A stretch of 64,000 bases of DNA from CALESS01 sp964405455 (GCA_964405455.1 CAYOOA010000005.1:14241-78240), one strand, 5' to 3'; shown: positions 36,031-45,950, counted from the first letter of the stretch. Made by a program: numbers and translations. The notes: generated by a model from the letters alone, not told the origin.

Positions 36031-38381
36031 TCAAGGTTGTGCTGCTGTTTGTGGAGGAACTACAAAGACATAAAAATCCTTACCCTCCACAGGAGATTTA
36101 TGCAATGAAAACGAGCCGCTGGGATACAATGCCGTTAGTTTTTTGATGGAGTCTGCGTCCTGGATATTGACGATAAAAAGCTTCGCCCCATTCGTAGCCA
36201 GGGTCTGATCAAATTGATCCGGCCAGATGGCAAAATCCTTGCCGGGAAAACCCGCATTATAAGCCACCAATCGGGTATCCACCCAATATGGCCAGCCGAC
36301 TACATAAGCTGAATCACGCTCACCGATGGTATCGGTGAATTGGCGAATCACCGCCCCGATTTCACTGGTATTCCAAGCCGAAAGTTGGTATTGCCGGGCG
36401 TATTTATCAAACACCAGGTTAAAATTCTGCCCCAGGGTCAGAGCCAGAAGAATACCCGTAACAGCTACGGCCAGCCATTTTCCACGCCCTCCCTCAGCCG
36501 GTCGGAAAACACCCTTAATCAATGCCTCAAAAGCCAACCCGGCAATCAACGCTACTGGGATAAATGCGGCTGCGGTCCGGTTGAGACTGGGGTTTTCAGC
36601 AGGATACGCCAGCGATAGGATCGATGGCATCATCAGTACCGGCACACTCACCAGCAGGGATATATCCTGCCAGTTTCTTTTTTGGGCGAAGCGCACCAGC
36701 ANNNNNNNNNNNNNNNNNNNNNNNNNNNNNNNNNNNNNNNNNNNNNNNNNNNNNNNNNNNNNNNNNNNNNNNNNNNNNNNNNNNNNNNNNNNNNNNNNNN
36801 NCTCACCAGCAGGGATATATCCTGCCAGTTTCTTTTTTGGGCGAAGCGCACCAGCAACAAGACCGTTCCAAGCAAGTACAACACCGCCATCACACTGTCC
36901 AGGGCTGGATAATATGGGATCGAATGCGGCCAGATTTCCCCGCCGGACCAGAAAAACATGATGCTCGCCTTCCAAAAATTTAGCAGGAAAATCATGAATC
37001 CCGAACCAGGCAGCGGGTTGCTTGCATCTCCTAGGCGGGAGAACGCCCGCAAGGTGACCAGTTGCGGATAATCTGCTGTAAAACGTAAAAGCGGTAACAG
37101 TACAGTCGCTGAAACCAGGGCCACGATGGTAACGTTGATGACCGTCGTTCCCAGTTTCTTTTCTTTGATTCGTAATATCACAAACAAGAGTGCGATCAAT
37201 ACGATTAAAAATGGAACGATCCGCATGGGTGTGTAGCCATGCAAGCCAATCCCAAGGAAAATTCCCGCCTTGATCATATCATTTCGGTTGGAGCGGCGCA
37301 GTCCGCGCATAAAATAATAAAGTGCCGGCGCTGTGAAGGCTGGGTAATAGGTAAATCGCAAGGCGATCCGGGTGAAGACATTCGGCCAGTAGGCAATCCC
37401 ACCCAGCAACATGCCAGCCAGACCTGCCCACCGGCTGCCCATCTCCTTGCCCAACAGGTAAATGAACGGCAGAGTGAACAAACCGGCAATCGCTGCCCCA
37501 ATTTTCAAGGACAGGAAGGATAACCCCGTCCCAAAAACCTTGATCATTAATGCGGTCCAATACATCTGGAAAGCTTCACGCCCGGTATTACGAGGAAAGA
37601 AGATGGATAACTTCCCGCTTAACACGTCCCCAATGTCAAGTAACTTTTCTGCGTGATCGCTGATCATCTCCGCCGGGACCTGGTTAAGATGGTACAGCCT
37701 GAAAAACAGGATGACCAGAACCGCCAGGATAAAAAGCAGGTCAAAGCCTTCCAGATTTATCCGCCATGGCAAGCGGAACCTGGCACCCCACCTCTTGAGG
37801 ACTGTCGGAATATCGTTTTCTGGACGAATGTCCACAAACGCCAGGACGATCAGGATAACCGCGATCAGCCACAACACCACATTGAGAAATGTAAATTGGT
37901 TCCCCCCCAGTGCTAGAAATGCCAGCCCGAAACCAACCGCTCCCAGGGCCAGCATAAGCCGACGAACCTTTGAGGGTTCACCGCTGAATTCGTCCGCCGG
38001 TAGTTCGGCCAACTGCCACTCGCGGCTGAATATTCCCCAGATTCCAAGGAGAATAGCCAATCCATAAAAGACCACACCGCCAGTCACGTTCCGAGTCTCT
38101 GGTGCCAGGAACCGCTGCCCGACCAGACCCAGGACAACAGCCAACAGGATCCTCCAGGGGATTCGATAAGCAGATCTGGTTGGTTTTTTCGCCAGGGGCT
38201 CAGTCTGATCTGCTTCCACCATCTGTACCGGCGATTCTTCTGTGATTAAGTCGGGCGTTTTTTCAGGAAAGACAGGTGTTGGTTCTTCCTGCGATTCCAA
38301 AACTCCAGCCGCCTGAGGCGGACGCTTCCGCCAGAAGGCTAATTTTTCCTTGACCAGATCCAGAACACTAGGCTCTTCCAT
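36031..38381 (-). CDS. GT-C (GT39/ArnT-like) membrane glycosyltransferase, interrupted by an assembly gap
   Basis: The frame is broken by 100 N and a repeated 55 bases; taking out those 155 bases restores a single frame of about 731 residues, ending at 36031. It has a cytoplasmic N-terminus of about 85 residues, many membrane segments and a C-terminal soluble part. SDHAEKLLDIGD in the first large outer loop supplies the acidic residues of this class, and LGIGLHGYTPMR is typical of related Chloroflexi proteins. It probably uses a polyprenyl-phosphate sugar donor outside the membrane. ATG 38381 follows AGGAAG by 4 bases. It starts 10 bases after the methyltransferase gene and ends 35 bases before the fusion gene. 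Confidence 0.75.
36647..36701. repeat. 55-base direct repeat, left of the gap
   Basis: These 55 bases recur exactly at 36802-36856, on the other side of the N-run. This is what remains when two contigs ending in the same sequence are joined without merging. It is an assembly feature and not a biological repeat. Confidence 0.9.
36702..36801. other. Scaffold gap of 100 N
   Basis: Exactly 100 N inside the GT-C gene. The identical 55 bases on both sides and the restored reading frame after removal of 155 bases indicate that no sequence is really missing here. Confidence 0.95.
36802..36856. repeat. 55-base direct repeat, right of the gap
   Basis: Second copy of the sequence at 36647-36701. Both copies translate to the same 17-residue segment (RFAQKRNWQDISLLV in the core), as expected for one locus counted twice. 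Confidence 0.9.
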
Positions 38382-38391
38382 AAACTTCCTG

Positions 38392-39189
38392 TTATTCAGC
38401 GTTCTTTTTGCGAGCGATATAGAAAGTGCAAGTTCCCCGGGGCGTCTTGGGATCCTCAGTGTAATATTTTTCGACAATCCTACGGGTGATTGCCTGGTTC
38501 CAACGTGCCGGGGTCAATATCCATTTTCTGAACAGGATGTGGGCAATTGCAGATGGCAGACCGAAATAGTGGCCCCATTCAAGCACTGCCAGTGCTTCCG
38601 GGGAAAAATAGTGCCACCATTCCACCACTTCAAAACCAGCTGATTCGAGGTTTTTCTTCCATGTTTCAGGATCGTCACAATGGTAATGGCGGGCAATTTT
38701 ATTGAAGAATGCCCGATATGCCTTGGCCAATCCTTTTAAATTGAGCCGATCAAAAAACCGGGCAATGGATAGATTGGATAAAAATTGATGATTGGGAACA
38801 CAGAAGTAAAATAAACCTCCCGGGCGTAGCACGCGGCAAACATCCACCAGGACCGGTTGCAAATCCGGGATATGTTCCAGGACGGAATTGCTCATCGCGC
38901 TGCCAAATGACCCATCCGGGAACGGCATCTGGTGCCCGTCACCCTGGACAACCAGGTTGTAGGCATGCGTCTTGACTGCCTTATGAATCGGCCCCACCCA
39001 TGGATCAATTCCAACATCCAACGGTTTATCAAAGGTGATGGAGGCAAAGCTACCATCGCCACAGCCCAGGTCTAAAATGGGGCCTGGCATCTCGAAATCT
39101 TCGTAAAAACGCCCTTCAATCGCACGCAGAAAAGCCCTGAAATAGGGCAGCTCGCGCAGATTCAACCACAAGTAATCTTTCTTCGCCAT
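38392..39189 (-). CDS. Class I SAM-dependent methyltransferase
   Basis: 265 residues of the Methyltransf_11/UbiE-like fold. Motif I DLGCGDGSFA is near residue 43, NSVLEHIPDLQPVL near 95 and RVLRPGGLFYF near 112. The C-terminal half has no recognised substrate domain. In the middle of a glycan block it may methylate a sugar or lipid carrier, by context only. It starts 3 bases after the GT4 gene with a GGAG site upstream and is followed within 10 bases by the GT-C gene. Confidence 0.85.
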   Translation of the reverse strand: MAKKDYLWLNLRELPYFRAFLRAIEGRFYEDFEMPGPILDLGCGDGSFASITFDKPLDVGIDPWVGPIHKAVKTHAYNLVVQGDGHQMPFPDGSFGSAMSNSVLEHIPDLQPVLVDVCRVLRPGGLFYFCVPNHQFLSNLSIARFFDRLNLKGLAKAYRAFFNKIARHYHCDDPETWKKNLESAGFEVVEWWHYFSPEALAVLEWGHYFGLPSAIAHILFRKWILTPARWNQAITRRIVEKYYTEDPKTPRGTCTFYIARKKNAE

Positions 39190-39192
39190 GGA

Positions 39193-40350
39193 TCAGGCGC
39201 TCCGTAATTCTTCAAATAAATTCTCGTAATATCCAGCCACTGTATCCGGCAAATAAGCCTGCCGGATCATTTCGGAATCAGACTTGTACTTTTCAGGGTT
39301 GGCCACAACCCGGCAGACAGCATCTGCCAGGCCATTCGAATCACCAATGGGGAAAATCTCTCCCATCCCGTGCACGGTCACAGGCTGACGGACGCCCGGT
39401 AAATTGGATGCCACCGATGGTACTCCACTCAACATGGCCTCAATTTGAACCAACCCAAACGACTCAGTCGAATTAAGGCTTGGCAGAACCAGCACATCCA
39501 GGTTGGGGTAGAAAGCCGACATTTGTTCAGGCGTCAGGCTGCCGACGAACTTCCAGCTCCCCTGCTGTTGGTATTGTTGAATGGTTGGCTGCAATTTTTT
39601 CCAATACGCCTCTTCCCCGATGATGTTCTGGTAAGGTCCGGCGAAGAGTACCATGGCCTGAGGGTATTTTTGCAGGATTCTCGGGAGTGCATCCAGCAGG
39701 ACTTCCACGCCTTTCTCAGTGGCAAAGCGGGCAGCCATACCAATCACTGGTCTGCGTTGATCCGGGTTATTCTGGGCCGCAAAATCACGGATCGCGGTTT
39801 CCCCCACCTCAGGCATTTCCACCGGCGGCGGAATTACGCGAATTTTTTTCAAATATCGCCTCAGAAAAGGTGAGTTTTCTCCATAATCGCGGGTATAGGT
39901 CACAACAGCCTGGGTGGATAATGCTGCCAGGTTGTTCATCACCTTGACTCCAATATTGGCTGCCCGACTAAGCAATCCCGGCGGCATTATCAAATCACAA
40001 TGATAGGTGATGACAGTCGGTTTATGCAGGATTCGTCCGCGTAGGGCCACTCCTGCGGCATCAAATTGCGGTAAGTGCAAATGGACAGCATCATGTTCTG
40101 CCACCAGTTTACTGGCCAGAAAGCCAAAGGTTGGCATGATAACGCCCTTGCTTAACCGCATCATCACGGGGGCGCGCACAATCCGCACACCGTCCTTCGC
40201 TTCCTCTAAAGGTAATTCGGGGCTGTACTGCGAGGTAAGAACGGTCACGTGGTGACCACGGCAGACAAGAGCTTTCGTCAGCCGTTCTGCGTAAATGGTT
40301 AACCCGCTTGTGTGAGGGCGGTAATAGGTTAAAACCGTTAATATTTTCAT
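39193..40350 (-). CDS. GT4-family glycosyltransferase
   Basis: 385 residues. The GT-B fold is shown by the N-terminal YYRPHTSGLTIYAERL segment, GMAARFATEKGVEVLLDA in the middle and the donor-site part SFGLVQIEAMLSGVP near the end, with the conserved glutamate. Such enzymes add a sugar from a nucleotide donor to a lipid carrier or growing glycan on the inner face of the membrane. ATG 40350, with GAGGG just upstream, is preferred to an upstream start that would lie inside the epimerase gene. Confidence 0.9.
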   Translation of the reverse strand: MKILTVLTYYRPHTSGLTIYAERLTKALVCRGHHVTVLTSQYSPELPLEEAKDGVRIVRAPVMMRLSKGVIMPTFGFLASKLVAEHDAVHLHLPQFDAAGVALRGRILHKPTVITYHCDLIMPPGLLSRAANIGVKVMNNLAALSTQAVVTYTRDYGENSPFLRRYLKKIRVIPPPVEMPEVGETAIRDFAAQNNPDQRRPVIGMAARFATEKGVEVLLDALPRILQKYPQAMVLFAGPYQNIIGEEAYWKKLQPTIQQYQQQGSWKFVGSLTPEQMSAFYPNLDVLVLPSLNSTESFGLVQIEAMLSGVPSVASNLPGVRQPVTVHGMGEIFPIGDSNGLADAVCRVVANPEKYKSDSEMIRQAYLPDTVAGYYENLFEELRSA

Positions 40351-40357
40351 GCAACCC

Positions 40358-41386
40358 TCATGCAAACAGGTACCGGTTCGTTTTAACCCACTCCACCAAA
40401 CGCTCCACACCATCCTCAACGCTCACCCGGGGTTTCCAGCCCAATTCCGCTTCAGCTTTACGAATATCGGCAATAAACACCTTCTGATCCCCTGGTCGCC
40501 AATCCCCCTGGCCGGTGGGAATGGCCTGCCCGAGTGCTTTTTCCAAAATTGGTTTGAATTCTGTCCAGATGGAAATTGTGTTCACCACACCGCCGCCCAT
40601 GTTGTACACGCGGCCGGCCGCTGTTTGAATGTTGTTCACCGCCAGGTCATAACCGTCCAGCAAATCCTCCACGAACAATACGTCACGTACCTGTTTCCCA
40701 TCTCCATAAATGGTAATGGGACGCTGGTTGACTGCAGCAATGATGAACCAGGCCGCCCATCCCTGGTCCTCTACGCCAAACTGGCGCGGTCCATAAATAC
40801 AACTCTGGCGGAAAACCACGGTCGGCAGATCATAGATTCGGGCGTAGTCCCGCACATATTGATCCCCGGTACCCTTGGAGCAGCCATAGGGAGAGTGGAA
40901 ATCCAAAGGCTGAGATTCCGGGCAGCCAAGCGGTAAATCCTTGTACATATACCGTGTTTCCTGCTCTACCACTTCCACGTCATCCATCCCACCGTACACT
41001 TTGTTGGTGGAGGCGAACAGAAATATTGGCTTTCTGCCTGATATGCGGGCGGCTTCCAGGACGTTGAAGGTTCCCAATGCGTTTATTTCGAAATCCTCCC
41101 GCGGGTGGGTCACTGAGGTTGTTACCGCAACCTGGGCTGCCAGGTGGACAATTACATCTGCATCTGCCGCCGCCTCTTCAATTGCTTTCGCATCCCGCAC
41201 ATCGGCCTGGATTAATCGGAATGAATTGGCTCCATATTCTGCCCTCAGCCAGGCCAGGTTTGCTGCCGCCCCCTTGCGGGAAAGATTATCAAAAACGGTT
41301 ACCTTTTCGCCCCGTTTAAGCAGTCGTGAAACATAATTGGATCCAATGAATCCGGCCCCGCCGGTGACTAGGTAATTTCGGATCAT
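40358..41386 (-). CDS. CDP-paratose 2-epimerase-like short-chain dehydrogenase/epimerase
   Basis: 342 residues. An extended SDR enzyme with TGGAGFIGSNY as the NAD-binding loop and YGCSK as the catalytic Tyr-Lys. Strings such as FDNLSRKGA, STNKVYGG, LDFHSPYGCSKG, DQGWAAWF and GDGKQVRDVL follow closely what I recall of RfbE/tyv, which turns CDP-paratose into CDP-tyvelose. The other CDP-dideoxyhexose genes are not in the window, so a different nucleotide sugar is quite possible. ATG 41386, the second of two ATGs, has GGAG 5 bases upstream. It sits between the YbhN-like and GT4 genes. Confidence 0.85.
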   Translation of the reverse strand: MIRNYLVTGGAGFIGSNYVSRLLKRGEKVTVFDNLSRKGAAANLAWLRAEYGANSFRLIQADVRDAKAIEEAAADADVIVHLAAQVAVTTSVTHPREDFEINALGTFNVLEAARISGRKPIFLFASTNKVYGGMDDVEVVEQETRYMYKDLPLGCPESQPLDFHSPYGCSKGTGDQYVRDYARIYDLPTVVFRQSCIYGPRQFGVEDQGWAAWFIIAAVNQRPITIYGDGKQVRDVLFVEDLLDGYDLAVNNIQTAAGRVYNMGGGVVNTISIWTEFKPILEKALGQAIPTGQGDWRPGDQKVFIADIRKAEAELGWKPRVSVEDGVERLVEWVKTNRYLFA

Positions 41387-41431
41387 CATTTCTCCATCTT
41401 GTATCAGTATTCGTACCACATCACGAAATTT

Positions 41432-42445
41432 TCAGGAATTCTCCTGTTCGCGCTTGGAAAAAATCTCTTTAACCTGCGCCAGGCTTCTCCCATCCTGGAT
41501 CAAGCCTATCATCCCCAGAATGGCGGTAACAACAAACTGCAGAACGTGTAAAAGAATGGCAAATGCCAGGCCGGTTTCAGAAGCAACGCCCAATAAAACC
41601 AGGGCGCCAACAATGGCGGCTTCATATACACCCACGGCTGAGGGAACCGAGGGCAGCGCTATTCCCATTGCCAGGGCTGTATCTGTAAAAACACCCCACC
41701 AGAAAGGCACATCAGGGATTAAGGCGCGCAGAAAAACATAATGATTTACAAACGCCACACCCCAGGAGAGCCCGATCAGGAGAACCGCTGCCAGGAAGCG
41801 CCTTGGGCGATTCAAAACAGCCAATCCTTCAAAGAGGTGACGGATTTGCGGCTTGACCCATCGTTGCCAAAAGCCAGCCTTTATCTGCCATGTATCCATC
41901 CATGCCAGAAGCTTTTCCTGGAAACGGGCTGCCAGGAATAAGGCGAATAGAACGATGATGACCAGCCCAAGGGTGATGAATCCGGCTGTCCGAGCCCAAT
42001 CGGCCCCGACAACCAGGGGCAGACACAACAGAAAGATTCCCGCTGCAAACACGAGGTCGAATACTCTCTCCAGAACAATACTGGAAAGCGCCCTTGCCGT
42101 GCCGATGTTGTTCACCTGTCCCATGAAAACTGCCCGGGCCAATTCACCCGCGCGATGAAACAGGATATTGTTGATCAGGTAGCCTTCATTGACAATACGA
42201 AATGATTGCCACAGGCCCGGTTTCCCGTCCAGGATTTCGCGCCAAGCTGCCCCACGCAGAAATAGGAAAACCAGCGTGATGCCAACTCCGGCTGCCAGCG
42301 TCCACCATCGAACTCGCCCCAGTGCATCCCCAACGCCTTTCCAATCTGAGACACGTAAGAGAATGGCAATGGCGATCAGGCTTATTAGGAGCCCCGGTAA
42401 CCACCGCCGTACTTTCTGCCACCAGCCTGCCTTGCCCTGGCTCAT
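41432..42445 (-). CDS. YbhN/AglD-type lysylphosphatidylglycerol synthase-like membrane protein
   Basis: 337 residues with about eight membrane segments and the family pattern (ILRVSDWKGVGDAL at the start, LNRPRRFLAAVLLIGLSWG and PSVPSAVGVYEAAIVGAL later). UPF0104 proteins are membrane factors found with glycan and lipid genes; some are implicated in moving or modifying lipid-linked sugars, but the biochemical role is not settled. It overlaps the end of lepA by 4 bases and starts the glycan block. Confidence 0.8.
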   Translation of the reverse strand: MSQGKAGWWQKVRRWLPGLLISLIAIAILLRVSDWKGVGDALGRVRWWTLAAGVGITLVFLFLRGAAWREILDGKPGLWQSFRIVNEGYLINNILFHRAGELARAVFMGQVNNIGTARALSSIVLERVFDLVFAAGIFLLCLPLVVGADWARTAGFITLGLVIIVLFALFLAARFQEKLLAWMDTWQIKAGFWQRWVKPQIRHLFEGLAVLNRPRRFLAAVLLIGLSWGVAFVNHYVFLRALIPDVPFWWGVFTDTALAMGIALPSVPSAVGVYEAAIVGALVLLGVASETGLAFAILLHVLQFVVTAILGMIGLIQDGRSLAQVKEIFSKREQENS

Positions 42446-44244
42446 TCATCCCCCAGGCGCAAGATGGCCATGAAGGCTTCCTGTGGAATCTCAACATCGC
42501 CGACCATTTTCATCCGGCGTTTACCTTTTTTCTGTTTCTCCAATAATTTCTTTTTTCGGGTGATGTCACCGCCGTAGCACTTGGCCAGCACATCCTTGCG
42601 CATTGCTTTAATATTGGCGCGCGAAATCACTCTTCCATCCGAGGCAGCCTGGATGGGTACATCAAACAGTTGTCTTGGGATGACATCCTTCAATTTGGTG
42701 ATGAGCCGCTGCCCCTTGTGGTATGCATCATCCTTGTGTACAATCGCTGCCAGCGCATCCACCGGAATGCTGTTCACCAGCACTTCCAGTTTCACCAACG
42801 AACCGGCCCGATATTCCAGGAAATGGTAATCCATCGAAGCATAACCGCGCGTGCGCGATTTCAACTCATCAAAGAAGTCAACGATCATTTCCGAGAGGGC
42901 AATTTCAAAATTCAACTGCACCCGGTTGGGGGCCGGGTACTCTTGATCCTTGTAAATTCCGTGCCGCTTGGTGACCAAATCCATCACGGTACCGTAGAAT
43001 TCAGTGGGGGTGATGATCTGCAGGCGCATCCAGGGCTCGCGAATTTCAGCGATGGTTCCCTGTTCTGGTAGTTGCGCGGGGGAATCAATCCGAATGGTAT
43101 CCCCATGCAAAAGAACCACTTCATATTCCACTGATGGCGCAGTGACCAGGATATCAAGGTCGTATTCCCGCTCCAGGCGTTCCTGGATGATTTCCATGTG
43201 GAACAGTCCTAGAAATCCGCAGCGGAAACCGAAATTCAAAGCCTGGGATGTCTCCGGTTCATAAATCAGCGAGGCATCATTCAACTGCAGTTTTTCCAGG
43301 GATTCTTTCAAATCATAGTAATCGTCATTTTCCACCGGGTAAATCCCGGCGAAAACCATCGGCTTGACTTTCTGATACCCAGGCAAGGCACTGCTGATCG
43401 GCCGGCTTGCCAGTGTGATCGTATCGCCCACCCGGCATTCGCGGACTGTTTTCAATCCAGTCGCGATATATCCAACATCGCCCGCTTCCAGGAAATCAAC
43501 CGGGCGCATGTTTGGACCAAAAAAGCCAATTTCCACCGGCTTGAGATCAACATTAGTGGCCATCAAACGAATAATGTCCGTGAGGCGAATGGATCCATCC
43601 ATCACCCGGATATAGGCAACCACGCCTTTATACGAATCATAATGGGAGTCGAAAATCAGGGCGCTTAATGGTGCTTCAGCATTGCCTTTCGGCGCTGGGA
43701 CCTGCCGGACAATCGCTTCCAGCACGGATTCAACGTTCAGACCATCCTTTGCCGAAATTCGTAATACATCCTCGGGCTTGCCACCCAGCAAAGCGCAAAT
43801 ATCCCCGGCCACTTCATCCGGCCGGGCAGAAGGTAGATCGATCTTGTTGATGACGGGGATAATCACCAGGTCAGCTTCCAGGGCCAGGTACAGGTTGGCC
43901 AGCGTCTGTGCCTCAATCCCCTGGGTGGCATCCACGATCAGCAAGGCTCCTTCGCAGGCTGCCAGAGCCCGGCTGACTTCGTAGTTAAAATCAACATGTC
44001 CGGGGGTATCAATCAGGTTAAGTTCATAGTCCTGACCGTCTGCAGCATGATACATCATGCGCACAGCCGAGGCCTTGATCGTCACACCCTTTTCCCGTTC
44101 CAGGTCCATGGAATCCAGGACCTGTTCGGTAGTGTCGCGATCAGAAATCGTACCGGTCAGGTGCAGCAGGCGGTCTGCCAGGGTGGATTTTCCGTGATCC
44201 ACGTGGGCAATAATACAGAAGTTGCGTGTTCTTTCTATCATCAT
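42442..44244 (-). CDS. lepA: Elongation factor 4 (LepA)
   Basis: 600 residues. The GTPase has AHVDHGKST (P-loop), DTPGHVDF and NKIDLPSA, followed by EF-G-like domains and the LepA-specific C-terminal domain ending in a Lys/Arg-rich stretch (KKKLLEKQKKGKRRMK). It acts on stalled or mis-positioned ribosomes. The start is the first of two ATGs; no Shine-Dalgarno site is present and a -10-like element lies 9 bases upstream. The gene overlaps the YbhN-like gene, so the glycan block may be read from here. Confidence 0.97.
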   Translation of the reverse strand: MMIERTRNFCIIAHVDHGKSTLADRLLHLTGTISDRDTTEQVLDSMDLEREKGVTIKASAVRMMYHAADGQDYELNLIDTPGHVDFNYEVSRALAACEGALLIVDATQGIEAQTLANLYLALEADLVIIPVINKIDLPSARPDEVAGDICALLGGKPEDVLRISAKDGLNVESVLEAIVRQVPAPKGNAEAPLSALIFDSHYDSYKGVVAYIRVMDGSIRLTDIIRLMATNVDLKPVEIGFFGPNMRPVDFLEAGDVGYIATGLKTVRECRVGDTITLASRPISSALPGYQKVKPMVFAGIYPVENDDYYDLKESLEKLQLNDASLIYEPETSQALNFGFRCGFLGLFHMEIIQERLEREYDLDILVTAPSVEYEVVLLHGDTIRIDSPAQLPEQGTIAEIREPWMRLQIITPTEFYGTVMDLVTKRHGIYKDQEYPAPNRVQLNFEIALSEMIVDFFDELKSRTRGYASMDYHFLEYRAGSLVKLEVLVNSIPVDALAAIVHKDDAYHKGQRLITKLKDVIPRQLFDVPIQAASDGRVISRANIKAMRKDVLAKCYGGDITRKKKLLEKQKKGKRRMKMVGDVEIPQEAFMAILRLGDE

Positions 44245-44253
44245 GAATGTTAA

Positions 44254-44259
44254 AGTATA
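44254..44259 (-). promoter_or_regulatory. -10-like element directly before lepA
   Basis: TATACT on the minus strand ends 9 bases before the lepA ATG. No convincing -35 is seen. If used, the mRNA would have almost no leader. Confidence 0.3.
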
Positions 44260-44296
44260 ACCGAAATTTCGTCGTCAGATTAATTATTTTCCGGTT

Positions 44297-45091
44297 TTAT
44301 ATATCCTGAATTCGTTCTGCAAACAACATGCCCAGGTCTGGATGGACCGGATTCTCAGCATATTTCACCCGGTAACCACTTTCTTGGAGAAAGCGGATCA
44401 GGTCTGTATGCATGTAGGAGGTCACACCATCGTGTGTCTCCATCACGATGCGTTGGATCTTTTTTAGCGAGTCTGGCTCGGTTGGAAAGAGGATCTCATA
44501 TTCACCTCCTTCGCAATCCATCTTCAAAAGGTCGCATCTCTCTATATGGAAATTCTGCAAAACATCCTTCAGCGAGTAACTATCCACTTCCTGCCAGCTT
44601 TGGGTGGTAGTTTGGGCGGTACTTAACTGCACCGCTTCGGCGTTGGCAGTCGAAAGCCGCATCATTCCGGTTTGCCGGCCAACCGCAGCGGGAATCAACG
44701 TCACATTACTGACATCGTTCAGCGCAAGGTTGACTTTGAACAACTCAACTGAAGGCCCAAACGGCTCAAAAGCAATCACCCGGCAGCCCGGATTCTTTTT
44801 TGCTACATCGATGGAAAAATCTCCCCAACCTCCACCAATATCCATTACCGTCCACCCGTTCTCGATCAGGGTTCCGAACCGCTCATATTGCTGATCCAGG
44901 CAGGTCTCTTTCAAAACCCACACATCCATGAGCGTGTTCACCTTATAAAGGCTGCCATCCCGGAGACGGATCACGCGGGGAGAGCTGCCCCTTTTGGATA
45001 GCGCCAATTTGATAACCTCCCCCCAATTATTCACTCCGCCTAAAAGGGTGGGAATGGAGCGTAGATAATACATCAAACCTGAAAACTTCAT
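44297..45091 (-). CDS. FkbM-family methyltransferase
   Basis: 264 residues. The SAM motif VMDIGGGWGDFSIDVAKK is near residue 83, followed by AFEPFGPSVELFKVNLALN and the later DLLKMDCEGGEYEIL segment that defines the FkbM group. These enzymes O-methylate sugars and natural products, and several act on surface glycans. It precedes lepA by 52 bases and follows tlyA by 64 bases. A GGGAG site lies upstream of the ATG. Confidence 0.9.
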   Translation of the reverse strand: MKFSGLMYYLRSIPTLLGGVNNWGEVIKLALSKRGSSPRVIRLRDGSLYKVNTLMDVWVLKETCLDQQYERFGTLIENGWTVMDIGGGWGDFSIDVAKKNPGCRVIAFEPFGPSVELFKVNLALNDVSNVTLIPAAVGRQTGMMRLSTANAEAVQLSTAQTTTQSWQEVDSYSLKDVLQNFHIERCDLLKMDCEGGEYEILFPTEPDSLKKIQRIVMETHDGVTSYMHTDLIRFLQESGYRVKYAENPVHPDLGMLFAERIQDI

Positions 45092-45155
45092 TTAGAAAAC
45101 TCCCGGGCAAAGATAATACCATCAATTCTTGATGAAACAACTCCCACAGGTTATA

Positions 45156-45941
45156 TCAATTTACATCCCATTGTAAATTTTCAATGTCCGCCATATTGAA
45201 AATCAAGTGAACTAGAAATTCAACGTTACCCTTCGGGCCGATCAATGGAGAGCGAATGACTCCCCGAACGCCGAAACCGTTTTCCCCAGCGGAGTGCAAA
45301 ACTTCTTCAATCACCCGCTGATGAATGGCTGCATCCCGAATGACTCCCTCACCCTTGGCAGCATCCTCCCGGCCGGCCTCAAACTGGGGTTTAATGAGTG
45401 CAACGACTTCCGGGTGAGGTTTAGCGGCAACCTGCGAGGTAAACCACTCCCGGAATACTGGCAGCAGGATTTTCAAGGAGATGAAGGACGCATCCACCGT
45501 AACAAGATCAATAACTTCCGGAAAGCCCTTCACATGGCGGGCATTGGTTCGCTCCATCACGATCACCCTGGGATCATTTCGCATTTTCCAGTGCAACACC
45601 CCATAACCAACATCCACGGCGTATACCCCCTTGGCCCCATGCTGCAACAGGCAATCCGTAAACCCACCGGTGGAAGCGCCTACGTCCACGCAAATCAAAT
45701 GATCTAGGTGGGTTAAGTTGAACGCCACAAGGGCAGCCTCCAACTTTTCACCTCCCCGGGAGACATACCGGGGGCCAGACTCCACTTCCAAATGGCAGGC
45801 CGCATCCACCCGATCTGAGGGTTTTAATGCCACCTGTCCATTGACGCGCACCTGTCCGGCCATCACAAGCCGCTGGGCCAGGTTTCGGCTGGCAGCCAGC
45901 CCACGTTCCACCAAAAGGAGATCCAAACGCATTTTTTCCAT
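45156..45941 (-). CDS. tlyA: TlyA-family rRNA 2'-O-methyltransferase
   Basis: 261 residues. An S4 RNA-binding domain (about 5-65; RLDLLLVERGLAASRNLAQRL) is followed by an FtsJ-like methyltransferase with DVGASTGGFTDCLL near residue 90 and VTVDASFISL near 145. TlyA methylates cytidines of rRNA in other bacteria and affects capreomycin sensitivity. ATG 45941 has AGGG about 5 bases upstream and a TAAAAT hexamer 9 bases upstream. It is divergent from the UbiA gene. Confidence 0.92.
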   Translation of the reverse strand: MEKMRLDLLLVERGLAASRNLAQRLVMAGQVRVNGQVALKPSDRVDAACHLEVESGPRYVSRGGEKLEAALVAFNLTHLDHLICVDVGASTGGFTDCLLQHGAKGVYAVDVGYGVLHWKMRNDPRVIVMERTNARHVKGFPEVIDLVTVDASFISLKILLPVFREWFTSQVAAKPHPEVVALIKPQFEAGREDAAKGEGVIRDAAIHQRVIEEVLHSAGENGFGVRGVIRSPLIGPKGNVEFLVHLIFNMADIENLQWDVN

Positions 45942-45950
45942 TACGACCCT

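Noticed and set aside
36031..38477. Two separate genes on either side of the N-run
   Set aside because: The same 55 bases are present on both sides and the frame closes when 155 bases are removed, so it is one gene.
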